DNA of 64,000 bases from Methanoculleus marisnigri JR1 (GTDB lineage Archaea; Halobacteriota; Methanomicrobia; Methanomicrobiales; Methanoculleaceae), in contig NC_009051.1 in NCBI RefSeq assembly GCF_000015825.1, forward strand, positions 1,916,695 to 1,980,694, given 5' to 3'. The notes below the pieces were generated by a model. It was not told the DNA's origin. It saw only the letters and a list, made by a program, of their open reading frames with translations, and made no database searches. Of this stretch, positions 16,038 to 24,546 are shown in pieces. Every line of letters begins with the position of its first letter. Position 1 is the stretch's first letter. The position numbers and the translations under genes were made by a program.

Positions 16038-17064
16038 GGGGTGTACCCTGACCGGGGCGCTCTCGGTGCTCACGGAGGTACGGGACGCCGTCTCCGTCAT
16101 CCACGGCCCGGCGGGATGCACGCACCATAATTTCTCTCTCCTGCACGCCACCCACCTCTCGAACGACCGGCTCGAGGTCCCCCGCCTTCTCTCCACCCGC
16201 TTAACGGAGAACGGGATCATCTTCGGGGGCGAAGACGCGCTGGAGGAGACCATCGCGCAGGCGCTCTCGCGCTCGCCCGCCTCCGTCTTCGTCCTCTCGA
16301 CCTGCATCGTCGAGACGATCGGAGACGATGTCGCGGCCGTCTGCGCAAAAGACCGGGGCGTCCCGGTGATCCCCGTGCCGACCGCCGGGTTCCTCGGGGG
16401 GGTCTTCGAGACGGGAGTGAGGAACGCCCTCTCCTCCGTCGCATCGCTCGCCTGTCCGGGAGCGGAAGCAACCCTATCGGCAAACCTGATCGGCGAGAAG
16501 AACCTGGAGTACGGCGTCGACGAGAACGCAGCCGAGATCGCGCGCCTCCTCTCCCGGCTCGGCATCACGATCAATCTCCGGTTCGTGCGGGGGATCGAGA
16601 CACGGGATATCGGACGGCTCGGCTCGGCCGCCGTGAACATCCTCCGGGAACCGGCGCTCCGGCCGGTCGGCGAAACCCTCGAGCGGAAATTCGGCACGCC
16701 GTACGTCGACTCGTTTCCGGCGGGCCTTGCCGGAACGTGCCGGTTCCTCGAAAAGGTCGGCCGGATCTGCGGGATCGACGCATCGGCCGCCGTCGAGGAG
16801 GAACAGGGCCACCAGAAAGCGTTGCTCGGGCAGTTCGACGATATCGCCGGGAGCCGCGTGCATTTCCAGTCCCCCCACCCCATGCTCAGGGGCGATCCGG
16901 GCGCGGAGGCGATCTGCACCGAGTGTGCCGAAGCCCTCGATCTTTCCGTCGCCCCGTCCGGGTCGACGATCCCCTTCCCGTATCCGGCACCCGTCGGGAC
17001 CGCCGGTCTTGGACGGATGCTGCACCGGTGGCGGGTGCTGATCCGGGAGAAACGGCGGGGGTGA
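15997..17064 (+). CDS. Nitrogenase component 1-like protein (NifD/NifE-like)
   Basis: About 355 residues when started at ATG 15997, inside the end of the upstream reductase gene; no strong ribosome site is seen, so translational coupling is likely. Three Cys in the NifD/K cluster-ligand pattern occur: Cys16 ([10 protein letters not shown]), Cys41 ([13 protein letters not shown]) and Cys103 ([12 protein letters not shown]). The C-terminal part ends with [14 protein letters not shown]. Short length (NifD is near 480) and lack of a recognisable cofactor-holding His place it among nitrogenase-like enzymes rather than N2-fixing ones. It probably binds a P-cluster-like FeS centre, perhaps with the homologue at 19230-20396 as second subunit. 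Confidence 0.82.
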
Positions 17065-17180
17065 GGTTCCAGGGTTGCGGGCGGCAGACAGCCCCGGTAC
17101 CCACCACATCCTCTGGCGCCCGTACAATCTCTTTTATACCTCTTCTGCAGAAAAGGTCTCATCGGAGTGAGTGCCAGAGT

Positions 17181-17654
17181 ATGTTCGAACGCATCCTGTT
17201 TCCAACGGACTTTTCAGTGCCATCGATGAAGGTGCTGGACTATATCCCCGTGCTGCACGAGGCGGGAACCCGGGAGGTGGTTCTCGTCCACGTCATCGAC
17301 TCAAAGGAGATCACGCTGATCGCCTCGGGCGGGCAGGGGTTCCTCGGGACCGTGCCCGACCGGGAGACCGAGGCGCAGAGGGAGCTACGGGAAGAGATCC
17401 AGCACCGGATCGTCGATACCCGCCGGGCGCTCGAGAGACAGGGCGTGAAGGTGACCGTCCGGACGCCCCTCGGCACCCCGGGGAAGGAGATCGTGGCCGC
17501 GGCCGATGCGGAAGGAGCGTCGCTCATCGTCATCGGCTCCCACGGCCGGTCGAACATCCGCGACCGCCTGCTCGGGACGGTCTCGGAGTACGTGATCAAG
17601 AACGCCCGTCAGCCGGTTCTGGTCATCAAGCGGGAGGTGATCGGGGGGAGATAG
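17181..17654 (+). CDS. Universal stress protein (UspA family)
   Basis: A 157-residue single Usp domain. It starts FERILFPTDFS with the usual Asp, and has the ATP-binding loop IGSHGRSNIRDRLLGTVSEYV (G-2x-G-9x-G(S/T)) near 123-143, ending with PVLVIKRE. ATP-binding Usp proteins act as soluble stress or energy sensors. A TATA-like TTTTATACC lies about 50 bases upstream. It follows the nitrogenase-like genes on the same strand with a 116-base gap, so co-regulation is possible but not shown. Confidence 0.93.
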   Translation: MFERILFPTDFSVPSMKVLDYIPVLHEAGTREVVLVHVIDSKEITLIASGGQGFLGTVPDRETEAQRELREEIQHRIVDTRRALERQGVKVTVRTPLGTPGKEIVAAADAEGASLIVIGSHGRSNIRDRLLGTVSEYVIKNARQPVLVIKREVIGGR

Positions 17655-17689
17655 TTCTCTCCCACCTCCCCCTGTATCAGAAAAAGTTT

Positions 17690-18277
17690 CTACCGCTCCT
17701 GCCGGCTCTCCAGCAGCCGCCGTATCGCCCGCAGTTCCTCAACCACGGCATCGGCTGCCGGCCCCTCTGCCGGCTCGCCCCCGGTCGCGGCGACCGGCCC
17801 GGTCGTCCGCACGAAGTTCATGATCGTCTCCTGGAGATCCTTCGGGTCCGCTATCCCGTTGAGGACGATCTCCGCCTGTGCCTGGGCGGAGTAGCCGGCG
17901 GTCTGCACCCGGACCGCCGAGAAGGAGAAGAACCGCATCAGGGGGCCCTGGACGATATCGACGTTCGTGATCCGGTTGTAAGGGACGATCCCCGTCTGCC
18001 GGAACCAGACCCCGCGCCGCCAGGTCACCTCGGTGACGGTGAGCCGGTAGACGATGCTCTCGTGGTAGAGCGGGATCCAGTAGGCGATGAAGACGACGAT
18101 GGCGAGCACCGGGACGGCGAAGGCGAGAGCGACGGGCAGCCGGCTGAAGATGACGATGGGAGCGAGCCACGGCAGGACGAAGACGACGACGGCCAGGATC
18201 AGGGACGCGTAGAGGTACGACCGGAACTGCGGCACCGGTCTGAACGCTTCCCCGATGCGGAAGGTGGTGAGGGACAT
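17690..18277 (-). CDS. Membrane protein with bacterial PH-like domain (YdbS type)
   Basis: A 195-residue protein. Two hydrophobic helices (about 22-44 and 46-68) precede a bPH_2/DUF304 domain: YRLTVTEVTWRRGVWFRQTG, then IVPYNRITNVDIVQGPLMRFF and a beta-rich segment ending in GIADPKDLQETI. The tail has Glu/Arg-rich EELRAIRRLLESRQ. Members of this group are membrane-anchored and of unclear function, sometimes linked to envelope homeostasis. Its start at 18277 and stop are clean; the upstream neighbour on the same strand is a GNAT gene 29 bases away. Confidence 0.85.
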   Translation of the reverse strand: MSLTTFRIGEAFRPVPQFRSYLYASLILAVVVFVLPWLAPIVIFSRLPVALAFAVPVLAIVVFIAYWIPLYHESIVYRLTVTEVTWRRGVWFRQTGIVPYNRITNVDIVQGPLMRFFSFSAVRVQTAGYSAQAQAEIVLNGIADPKDLQETIMNFVRTTGPVAATGGEPAEGPAADAVVEELRAIRRLLESRQER

Positions 18278-18306
18278 GGTATCCCACTGATCTCAATCGG
18301 GACAGA

Positions 18307-18768
18307 TTAAATCTTGCCGGCGAAATCTCTCCTGAGGATGTAGCGATCGCCTCCCTCGCCGAAGTAGGCCGGGCAGAATTCCGTCTCCCGAAAGCCGTGC
18401 CGCTCGTAGAGCGCCCAGGCGGCACGGTTCCCCGGCGCGACCGAGAGGCAGACCTCATCCGCTCCCCGCTCCCGGAGGGCGGCGATGACGGCGGCAACGA
18501 GGGTCTCCCCGAACCCCCTGCGCCGGTACCGCTCCGCCACCACCAGCCGGACGATCCATCCCGTTGTCTGCCGGTGCTGGACGAGAGCCCCGATGGTGTA
18601 GCCGACCACCCGCCCGCCGCATTCACCGACGAGGAAGGTCCCGGCAAAGAGGACGCCGGCCTGCCGGATGAAGACCTCGGGCTTGCATCCCTCCGGGCTG
18701 TTCTCCCGCTCAAGGGCAGAGACCGACGCAAAATCCGTATCAAAGTATCCCCTGATTGTCAGAGCCAT
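18307..18768 (-). CDS. GNAT family N-acetyltransferase
   Basis: A 153-residue GNAT protein. Motif A is RLVVAERYRRRGFGETLVAA, which contains the acetyl-CoA pyrophosphate loop RRRGFG, and motif B is NRAAWALYERHGFRE. The layout resembles RimI-like protein N-terminal acetylases. I chose the ATG at 18768 (MALTIRGYFD) since homologous domains begin there; an in-frame extension to 18846 adds an atypical stretch. Substrate unknown: a ribosomal or other protein N-terminus is plausible. Confidence 0.87.
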   Translation of the reverse strand: MALTIRGYFDTDFASVSALERENSPEGCKPEVFIRQAGVLFAGTFLVGECGGRVVGYTIGALVQHRQTTGWIVRLVVAERYRRRGFGETLVAAVIAALRERGADEVCLSVAPGNRAAWALYERHGFRETEFCPAYFGEGGDRYILRRDFAGKI

Positions 18769-18842
18769 GCCGGTAGGTTCGCCGTGAGGGGTAAAAAAAG
18801 AGGAGACAATCCCCCGACGGGGAACGTTCCCGAGCCCGCTGC

Positions 18843-19052
18843 TCACTTCTTCTTGATGCTCGCCTGAAGCATGTCCCGTGCCATCCTGTAGGTCTCGATC
18901 TTGTACTGCATCATCTCGATGCGCTGTTCCTTCATCCGGATGCGGGACTCGACCATCCGTACCATCAACTGCCGCATCTCGTCCTCGTCGAGGAGATCAT
19001 ACATCCTCGCGAGAAGCATATCGTGGGTGCCGTATCCACCGTGGTGCGTCAT
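18843..19052 (-). CDS. Small coiled-coil protein, unknown function
   Basis: A 69-residue protein with an excellent ribosome site (GGGAGG about 7 bases before the ATG). The sequence is Met- and charge-rich and helical throughout (MRQLMVRMVESRIRMKEQRI) with heptad spacing, so a short coiled-coil oligomer is likely. The N-terminus has MTHHGGYGTHD. I do not recognise the family. It lies between the GNAT gene and the second nitrogenase-like component gene on the same strand. Confidence 0.75.
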   Translation of the reverse strand: MTHHGGYGTHDMLLARMYDLLDEDEMRQLMVRMVESRIRMKEQRIEMMQYKIETYRMARDMLQASIKKK

Positions 19053-19229
19053 GCCATAACCTCCCTCTCGTACCGGCCCGCCCTGAGGACGAACCGGCTC
19101 CCCGGTATCCGCCGGTTCATAAAGGTCTTATGGCAGGTACGGCTGCTCGACGGGAGGGGAAGAACAGATCGCCGCGTGTTGCCCGGTTCCCCGGACGGGT
19201 GTGCCGGCACCGGGGCAACCAGCGCTTTA

Positions 19230-20396
19230 CTAGAAGTTATCCGCGTTCCCGCTCCCTGAGTGCCGGTTCCGGTTGATGCAGGCGTTGAGCACCTCTTCCA
19301 TCAGCCGGAGCGCTCCTTCCACCCCGGCGACCGCGTGGGAGGAGAGAGCGACCCTGTCCCGGAGAGGCGGCGTCAGCCCGACGAACGCGGCGCCGGGAGC
19401 GATCGCCGCCTCGTAGGTGGAGCCGAGGATCAGGTCGGGCTCGGCGTCCAGGATCGCCTCCCGGATGACCGAGAAGTCGGTCGTGCGGGTGGTGCCGTCG
19501 CCGGAGGAACCGGAACCGTTCCGGGCGGCGACGCAGGCGATCTCGGCACCGAGATACCGGTCGAGGAGATCGGCGGCAAACGCGGCGTAGGCGTGCCCGC
19601 CGGCGATCACCGCACGGGGTGGGTCGAACCTCCTGAGGTACTTCTCGCAGGCCTTCCTGATCCGGGCATCGGCCCACGCGATCTCGTCCATGACCGGGCG
19701 GGGATCCGCGCCGTCGATCTCTGCGTCAAGCCGCTCGAAGGTCTCGCGAACGGCGTCGAGGCCGAGGAGCGAGCCGCAAGAGGTTCCGACGCCGCTTGCG
19801 AGATCCAGGTTCGTCCCGACGGTGAACGGCGCCGCCCGCCGGGTCGCGGCGTAGCGGTCGAGGCAGAAGGTGGTGGCGATGGGAACGCCTGCAAGGCTGA
19901 GCAGGCGCCGCGCCTCGAGGGCGTTCCCCCGGCAGAAGGGGTCGGTGCGGCAGACGCCGTCGATGTTGACGCCGAATACGTCGGGGTCGACCACCGGCGC
20001 TATTGTGTCGAGCGCACGGCGGTAGCCGGCCTCGAGATCGCCGAGGAACCCGGGGCTGTCGACGACGATAATCTGCCCCTCATCGGCAAGGTCGCCCATA
20101 TCCTCGCCCATGATCGCGGGCACACAGGTGTTGACCACGGCTATCCGGGCGTAGCGGCCGGCGAGCTCCCGGATCACCTCCGCGAGGCGGGACTCCGTCC
20201 CGAAGATGACCTCGTTCTCGACGAGGAACGTCCCGTGAATGGGAACCCCGACGAGCGACGCGGGGTAGAAGTAGCACCCGCTCGAACCGTGGACGACGAC
20301 GGCGACGTCCTCGAATCCCGAGAGACAGGCGACCGCCCCGGTCATCGCACAGGGCCAGAGCGGGTTTTCGCACGGTGTTTGCTGCTTTTCCTGCAT
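19230..20396 (-). CDS. Second nitrogenase component 1-like protein (NifK/NifN-like)
   Basis: A 388-residue protein homologous in pattern to the component-1-like gene at 15997. Three Cys match: Cys16 (LWPCAMTGAVA), Cys41 (VVHGSSGCYFYP) and Cys91 (VNTCVPAIMGED), with the same 25-residue spacing between the first two in both proteins. The Rossmann-like repeats PRAVIAGGHAYAAF and EPDLILGSTYEAA follow. It is shorter than NifK (about 520). A pairing with the plus-strand gene as alpha/beta subunits is inferred from the shared spacing. It is transcribed divergently from nothing nearby, with a TATA box about 30 bases before the ATG, so its message is almost leaderless. Confidence 0.82.
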   Translation of the reverse strand: MQEKQQTPCENPLWPCAMTGAVACLSGFEDVAVVVHGSSGCYFYPASLVGVPIHGTFLVENEVIFGTESRLAEVIRELAGRYARIAVVNTCVPAIMGEDMGDLADEGQIIVVDSPGFLGDLEAGYRRALDTIAPVVDPDVFGVNIDGVCRTDPFCRGNALEARRLLSLAGVPIATTFCLDRYAATRRAAPFTVGTNLDLASGVGTSCGSLLGLDAVRETFERLDAEIDGADPRPVMDEIAWADARIRKACEKYLRRFDPPRAVIAGGHAYAAFAADLLDRYLGAEIACVAARNGSGSSGDGTTRTTDFSVIREAILDAEPDLILGSTYEAAIAPGAAFVGLTPPLRDRVALSSHAVAGVEGALRLMEEVLNACINRNRHSGSGNADNF

Positions 20397-20420
20397 CTGT
20401 CTACAAGATCATGGCGGTGC

Positions 20421-20433
20421 GGGGATATAAAAG
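20421..20433 (-). promoter_or_regulatory. TATA-like element for second nitrogenase-like gene
   Basis: Read on the minus strand, TCTTTTATATCCC lies 25-37 bases before the ATG at 20396. That distance predicts a start site within a few bases of the codon, and there is no purine-rich ribosome site, which agrees with a near-leaderless message. Confidence 0.5.
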
Positions 20434-20540
20434 ACGGGGAACGACCGGGTCGTCGGGTGCACCCGGGGGCGTGATTCCCACAGAGGGGTCTTGAAAAAAA
20501 GGGAGTGCAGGTCAACGGCCTTAGACGGTTGCGACCGGGT

Positions 20541-22580
20541 TCAGGGGCTCCCGGCGGTTCCGTTGAGCACCAATGAGGCGGGGTCAGGTAGGACGAAGGG
20601 CGTATCTCCCATAGCGGCGCCTCTCTGGTTGCCGTCCAGCGTCAGGTTCAGGGAGTGGTACTGCATTGCAAACCGCGGACCCCATGCCGGATCCTGCCCA
20701 TGGGAAATCCTGACATTCACCTCGTCCGACTGCGGGAACGGAACGGTGATCTCGAACATCTGACCGTTGCCCGGGGGTACCTGCGAGGCGGTGCCCGCGA
20801 AGACCTGCTGGTCGTTCACCTCGATGATCATCCACCGCCCGCGGGGTACGTCCGATTCCGCCAGGAGGCCGGTGAACGTGAGGGTGTTCCACCCATTCCC
20901 CGAAGCATCCGTGAACTGCCGCTCGACACGTGCGGTCGTCGAACCGGCGCTAAGGTTTGCATTAGTCCCGTGCTCGCCGTGATCATCGACGATCACCGGG
21001 CCGTATTCGGAGCAGGGTCCGGTCTGTGTTCCCGACCATGTTGCCTCGTGAGACCATCCGTCCCATCCATCTCTCGACCAGATCCATTCGCTGGAGGCGG
21101 CAGAGGGTTCTTTAAAGGTAGCTGCTATGGTGTGATCCGCGTCTACTCCCTCGAAGGTGTAGGTCGTGCGGGCTCCGACGGATTCGCCGTCCACGGCGAC
21201 GTCGTCCACGGTATAGCCGCTATCGGGAGTGATCGTAAACGATTGCTCCTCACCGTAGAGAACCTGGACGTCGCCCGAGGGCGAGATGGAGCCGTGCGGG
21301 CCCGCGGTTGCGGTGATGACGTGGGTGCGGATACCGTCCTTGATGACGTAGTACACGAGGCCGTTGGTGTGCTTTGTCGTTTCGCCGAGGGTCCATAGCG
21401 TGATTTCACGGATTGCGGGGCTCTCTTCGAGGTGGAACTCTCCGCCGTGAGTTAGATAGTTCAGGGTGACCAGGAGGATGAGGGGGTCGCGGACCCACTG
21501 GGTCTTCCAGCCGAGGAGCCGCGTCGAGTAATCGGGCGTCACCCATACTTCTGTCTCTACGGTGTTATCGACGAGCTCGCCGAACCCGAGCGCAACCCAG
21601 TTGTCTTGCGTGTAGTTTTCATATGCACTGTGAATGTTCCACCCCATGACAGTCAGGGAGCCCTGCACGAAGAGGTTTCCCGTGTGCATCGGGTTGCCGA
21701 TATCGGTCATGAAGTGGCTCGAATGTCCGAGAGACGTGAAAGCGTCGTCGAGACGGTTATTGTAGTAGGCGGTCGCCGCATCGGTTGCGTTCTTCTGGCA
21801 GTTCTCGGGGGCTGCGCCGAATCCCGTCGGGACACCGGGAATTGGAGGGGTAGGTGAGGGAGGAACGTAGCCGTGGTTGTAGCAGCGCTGGAGAATTATC
21901 TCAAACTCTGAACCTTCATACCACCAATCTGGCTCATATGCATGTTCTGCTGCTATATCTGCATTTGTCTCATTAACTGAGTTATGCACGCATGCCGCCT
22001 TGATAATCCACCCATGAGTATCTGCATTCCACCGTACGCCGACTTCACCGTCCATGCTCGATGCCATCGCACGGCCGATCTCCTCGTCGAGTTCCCGGAG
22101 TGCTGAATTTTCGGACACTTCAAGCCGCACATCGCTCTTCTCGGGGACGATGGTCAGCGCAAGGCCGTCTTCCGTCTTCACGGCCCGGACCGGGTACTCC
22201 TTCCAGAGTTCTTCAAGGCTCGATCGCCAGGCGGTCTTCTCCTCCTTCGAGGCCTCGAGCCCGTCGACGAACTTCAGCACGTCGCCCCGCTGCTTCGTCG
22301 AGCCGAGCATGATCAGCGTCCACTGCGGCGAGAATTCCCAGACGCCGGGGTCGATATAGACGCCTTTCGCCATCGTGGCCCTGTCGCACTCGATCCCGAA
22401 GACTTCGCAGAGGGCGGAGGAGACAGACGTCATATCCGGCCTCTCGACAGGCTTAACAGTCGTTGCGCTCGCCGGGAAGGGTGATTCGAACCCCGCGGCG
22501 AGGACAGGCGATACCGGGATGAGCATGAGCATCAGGATCATGCCAAGACCCATGATTCGTACAAGAGATCTGTTTACCAT
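20541..22580 (-). CDS. Secreted zinc-dependent phospholipase C-like protein with InlB-type repeat
   Basis: A 679-residue exported protein. A signal peptide (MVNRSLVRIMGLGMILMLML, cleavage after LAA) is clear. The middle domain has the zinc phospholipase C/P1 nuclease pattern: His213 (AEHAYEP), then LGHSSHFMTDIGNPMHTG giving His286, His289, Asp293 and His299. Residues ~420-490 (GPHGSISPSGDV to HTIAATF) form a divergent InlB B-repeat, often a cell-surface or adhesion module. The C-terminal ~170 residues are beta-rich (WIWSRDGWDGW) and may bind a ligand. Target could be phospholipid, nucleic acid or another phosphodiester; zinc sites look intact. Local codon use is slightly AT-richer than the neighbouring core genes. 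Confidence 0.8.
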   Translation of the reverse strand: MVNRSLVRIMGLGMILMLMLIPVSPVLAAGFESPFPASATTVKPVERPDMTSVSSALCEVFGIECDRATMAKGVYIDPGVWEFSPQWTLIMLGSTKQRGDVLKFVDGLEASKEEKTAWRSSLEELWKEYPVRAVKTEDGLALTIVPEKSDVRLEVSENSALRELDEEIGRAMASSMDGEVGVRWNADTHGWIIKAACVHNSVNETNADIAAEHAYEPDWWYEGSEFEIILQRCYNHGYVPPSPTPPIPGVPTGFGAAPENCQKNATDAATAYYNNRLDDAFTSLGHSSHFMTDIGNPMHTGNLFVQGSLTVMGWNIHSAYENYTQDNWVALGFGELVDNTVETEVWVTPDYSTRLLGWKTQWVRDPLILLVTLNYLTHGGEFHLEESPAIREITLWTLGETTKHTNGLVYYVIKDGIRTHVITATAGPHGSISPSGDVQVLYGEEQSFTITPDSGYTVDDVAVDGESVGARTTYTFEGVDADHTIAATFKEPSAASSEWIWSRDGWDGWSHEATWSGTQTGPCSEYGPVIVDDHGEHGTNANLSAGSTTARVERQFTDASGNGWNTLTFTGLLAESDVPRGRWMIIEVNDQQVFAGTASQVPPGNGQMFEITVPFPQSDEVNVRISHGQDPAWGPRFAMQYHSLNLTLDGNQRGAAMGDTPFVLPDPASLVLNGTAGSP

Positions 22581-22857
22581 AGTCTGATTCTCTCCAGAGT
22601 CTGTGAGAGAAGTTCTACAGGTAAAAGGACTGTTTTAAATGACTTATTTATTGTTATGATGAATATTCGCCGATGTGGTGAATACTCATCGCTTCAAAGA
22701 GGCCCGAAGCGATTATTGGAAGCAGGGAGGGTCCGATCGTGCTCAAAGGCCTGAACAATCTGTCCGATGGTCGGGATCGGGCCGGGAATGAATTGATAAC
22801 CGAACGGGGAACGTCTCCGGGGAAATGAATGTATACCAGGAAGAAACATGCTTCTGC

Positions 22858-23622
22858 ATGCATCGCCGGCCCCTCGTCGTCCTCCTCGTCCTTGTCGTTG
22901 CCCAGGTCTTCCTCTGCGGCTGTACCTCGAGTGGGCCTCAAGATTTCAGCGTATCCTCATCATATACTCTCCACATCACGACGGATACCCGCATCGAGAA
23001 CGTGACCCTTCTCGTTCCCATCCCGGCCCGCGGTGATCTGCCTGCCATCGGTCATGACCCGATCTCCGATGCGTTTTATGCTAACCGTTTCCCAGAGCAC
23101 ATTACGCCCGCGATCGTCCCGATCGACGGCCAGTATTACCTCCGGTTAACTGCCCCGTTCCTGAGCCCTGCAGAACCTGTGCGGGTGAACTATGAAAACT
23201 ATACCTCCCTTGCAGGTGATTTCCGGCCTGAGATTGTCCCGCAAATGGTCGAAACACGGTATCCGTTCGGCAATGAGTCCCTCTTCCTCCCGAAGCAGAA
23301 CCTCGCCCTGACCGCAGGCTCCCCGGAGGCGGTTGAAACACGTGGTATCAACCCTGGATGCCGATATTCCTACACCATCCCTGTCTACGCGTATTGTGAG
23401 AACGGAAGTCGGATCGAAGTTTATTCAACTATTTGGGGCAGGAACGGATGGGTTGAGCAATTTGATGCAGGGGCACTGAATCAATACTCCGATCGTTATC
23501 ATCTCGTCATCACCGGCGAGCCGCAGGGCTGGATGGCTGCCGACGGTGTGATGACGGCAGGGGAAGGGATCTACCGGGAGTGGCAACTCAACGCCTCCAC
23601 CACTTCCGGTTCAGGGGAGTAG
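22858..23622 (+). CDS. Lipoprotein, unknown function (copy 1 of tandem pair)
   Basis: A 254-residue lipoprotein precursor. The start at 22858 (MHRRPLVVLL) is preferred over 22825 because the equivalent upstream ATG in the second copy is followed by a stop four codons later. The hydrophobic leader ends in a lipobox FLCGC, so Cys would be lipid-modified outside the membrane. The mature part is beta-rich with the motifs ENVTLLVPIPARGDLPAIG and ETRGINPGCRYSYTIPVYAY. It is a paralogue of the next gene, with most of the length aligned. Domain family not recognised. Several Asn-x-Ser/Thr sites suit archaeal N-glycosylation. Confidence 0.82.
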   Translation: MHRRPLVVLLVLVVAQVFLCGCTSSGPQDFSVSSSYTLHITTDTRIENVTLLVPIPARGDLPAIGHDPISDAFYANRFPEHITPAIVPIDGQYYLRLTAPFLSPAEPVRVNYENYTSLAGDFRPEIVPQMVETRYPFGNESLFLPKQNLALTAGSPEAVETRGINPGCRYSYTIPVYAYCENGSRIEVYSTIWGRNGWVEQFDAGALNQYSDRYHLVITGEPQGWMAADGVMTAGEGIYREWQLNASTTSGSGE

Positions 23623-23732
23623 AACGAATTTTTCGGCCTGCTGAGGCAGAAGGGGGCAGGAAATGGGCAGGTAACCCTACGGAGAGCGTCTCCGGGGGAA
23701 TGAATGTATACTGAGAGAGAATATACCCCTCT

Positions 23733-24497
23733 ATGCGTTGCCAGCTCCCCATCGTCCTCCTCGCCCTCGTCGTTGCCCAGGTCTTCCTCTGCGGCTGTCT
23801 CTCGGATGAACCACAAGGTCTTCATACACGTTTCATGCATAAACTCTCCATCAAGACGAACACGCCCATCGAGAACGTGACCTTCCTCGTCCCCGTTCCG
23901 ACACGCGACGACCTGCCTGCCATCGGTTCCGAGCAGATCTCCGATGCGTTTTACGTCGATCATCTCCCAGAACATTATGATTGCACGATCGTTCCTGTCG
24001 ACGGTCAATACTACCTCCAGTTGACTGCTCCCCAGATGGATCCTGCAAGACCGATTCATGTGGACTACTACAACTATACCTCTTTCGGCGACAAATTCCG
24101 TCCTGAGGTTGTCCCACAGTTGATCGACACACGGTACCCATTCGGCAACGAATCACTCTTCTCCCCAAAGCAGAACCTCACCCTGATCGCAGGCGCCCCA
24201 GGGATCGTTGAAACACGCGGTATCAACCCGGGATGCCGGTACTCCTACACCATCCCCGTCTACGCGTACTATGAAAATGGAACGCGAATCGAGATCTATT
24301 CGGACATCTGGGGCGAGAACGGGTGGGTTGAGCAGTTTGATGCAGGGATGCTGAATCGATATTATGACCATTATCATCTCGTCATCACCGGCGACCCCCA
24401 GGGCTGGATGCCTGCCGGAGGAGTGGTGACGACAGGGCAAGGAATGTACGAGGAGTGGCAACTCAACGCCTCCCCTACTTCCGGTGCAGGGGAGTAA
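23733..24497 (+). CDS. Lipoprotein, unknown function (copy 2 of tandem pair)
   Basis: A 254-residue paralogue of the preceding gene: both share VAQVFLCGC lipobox leaders, the ENVTFLVPVPTRDDLPAIG core, RYPFGNESLF and the ending EEWQLNAS. The duplicated unit extends upstream to a GAATGTATAC block in both copies; there the upstream ATG of this copy reads MNVY and then a stop, showing the true start is the downstream ATG at 23733. The pair probably arose by a recent tandem duplication and may form one complex or diverge in ligand. Function unknown. Confidence 0.82.
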   Translation: MRCQLPIVLLALVVAQVFLCGCLSDEPQGLHTRFMHKLSIKTNTPIENVTFLVPVPTRDDLPAIGSEQISDAFYVDHLPEHYDCTIVPVDGQYYLQLTAPQMDPARPIHVDYYNYTSFGDKFRPEVVPQLIDTRYPFGNESLFSPKQNLTLIAGAPGIVETRGINPGCRYSYTIPVYAYYENGTRIEIYSDIWGENGWVEQFDAGMLNRYYDHYHLVITGDPQGWMPAGGVVTTGQGMYEEWQLNASPTSGAGE

Positions 24498-24546
24498 AAC
24501 GGACGCACCGGGCCGGTTTTCCATAAAAAAAAGAGGGGCGGCAGCC

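Noticed and set aside
15219-17064. True N2-fixing nitrogenase (NifHD)
   Set aside because: Component-1 proteins are about 130 residues too short, no NifEN, NifB or molybdenum genes are near, and the reductase has a BchL-like switch.
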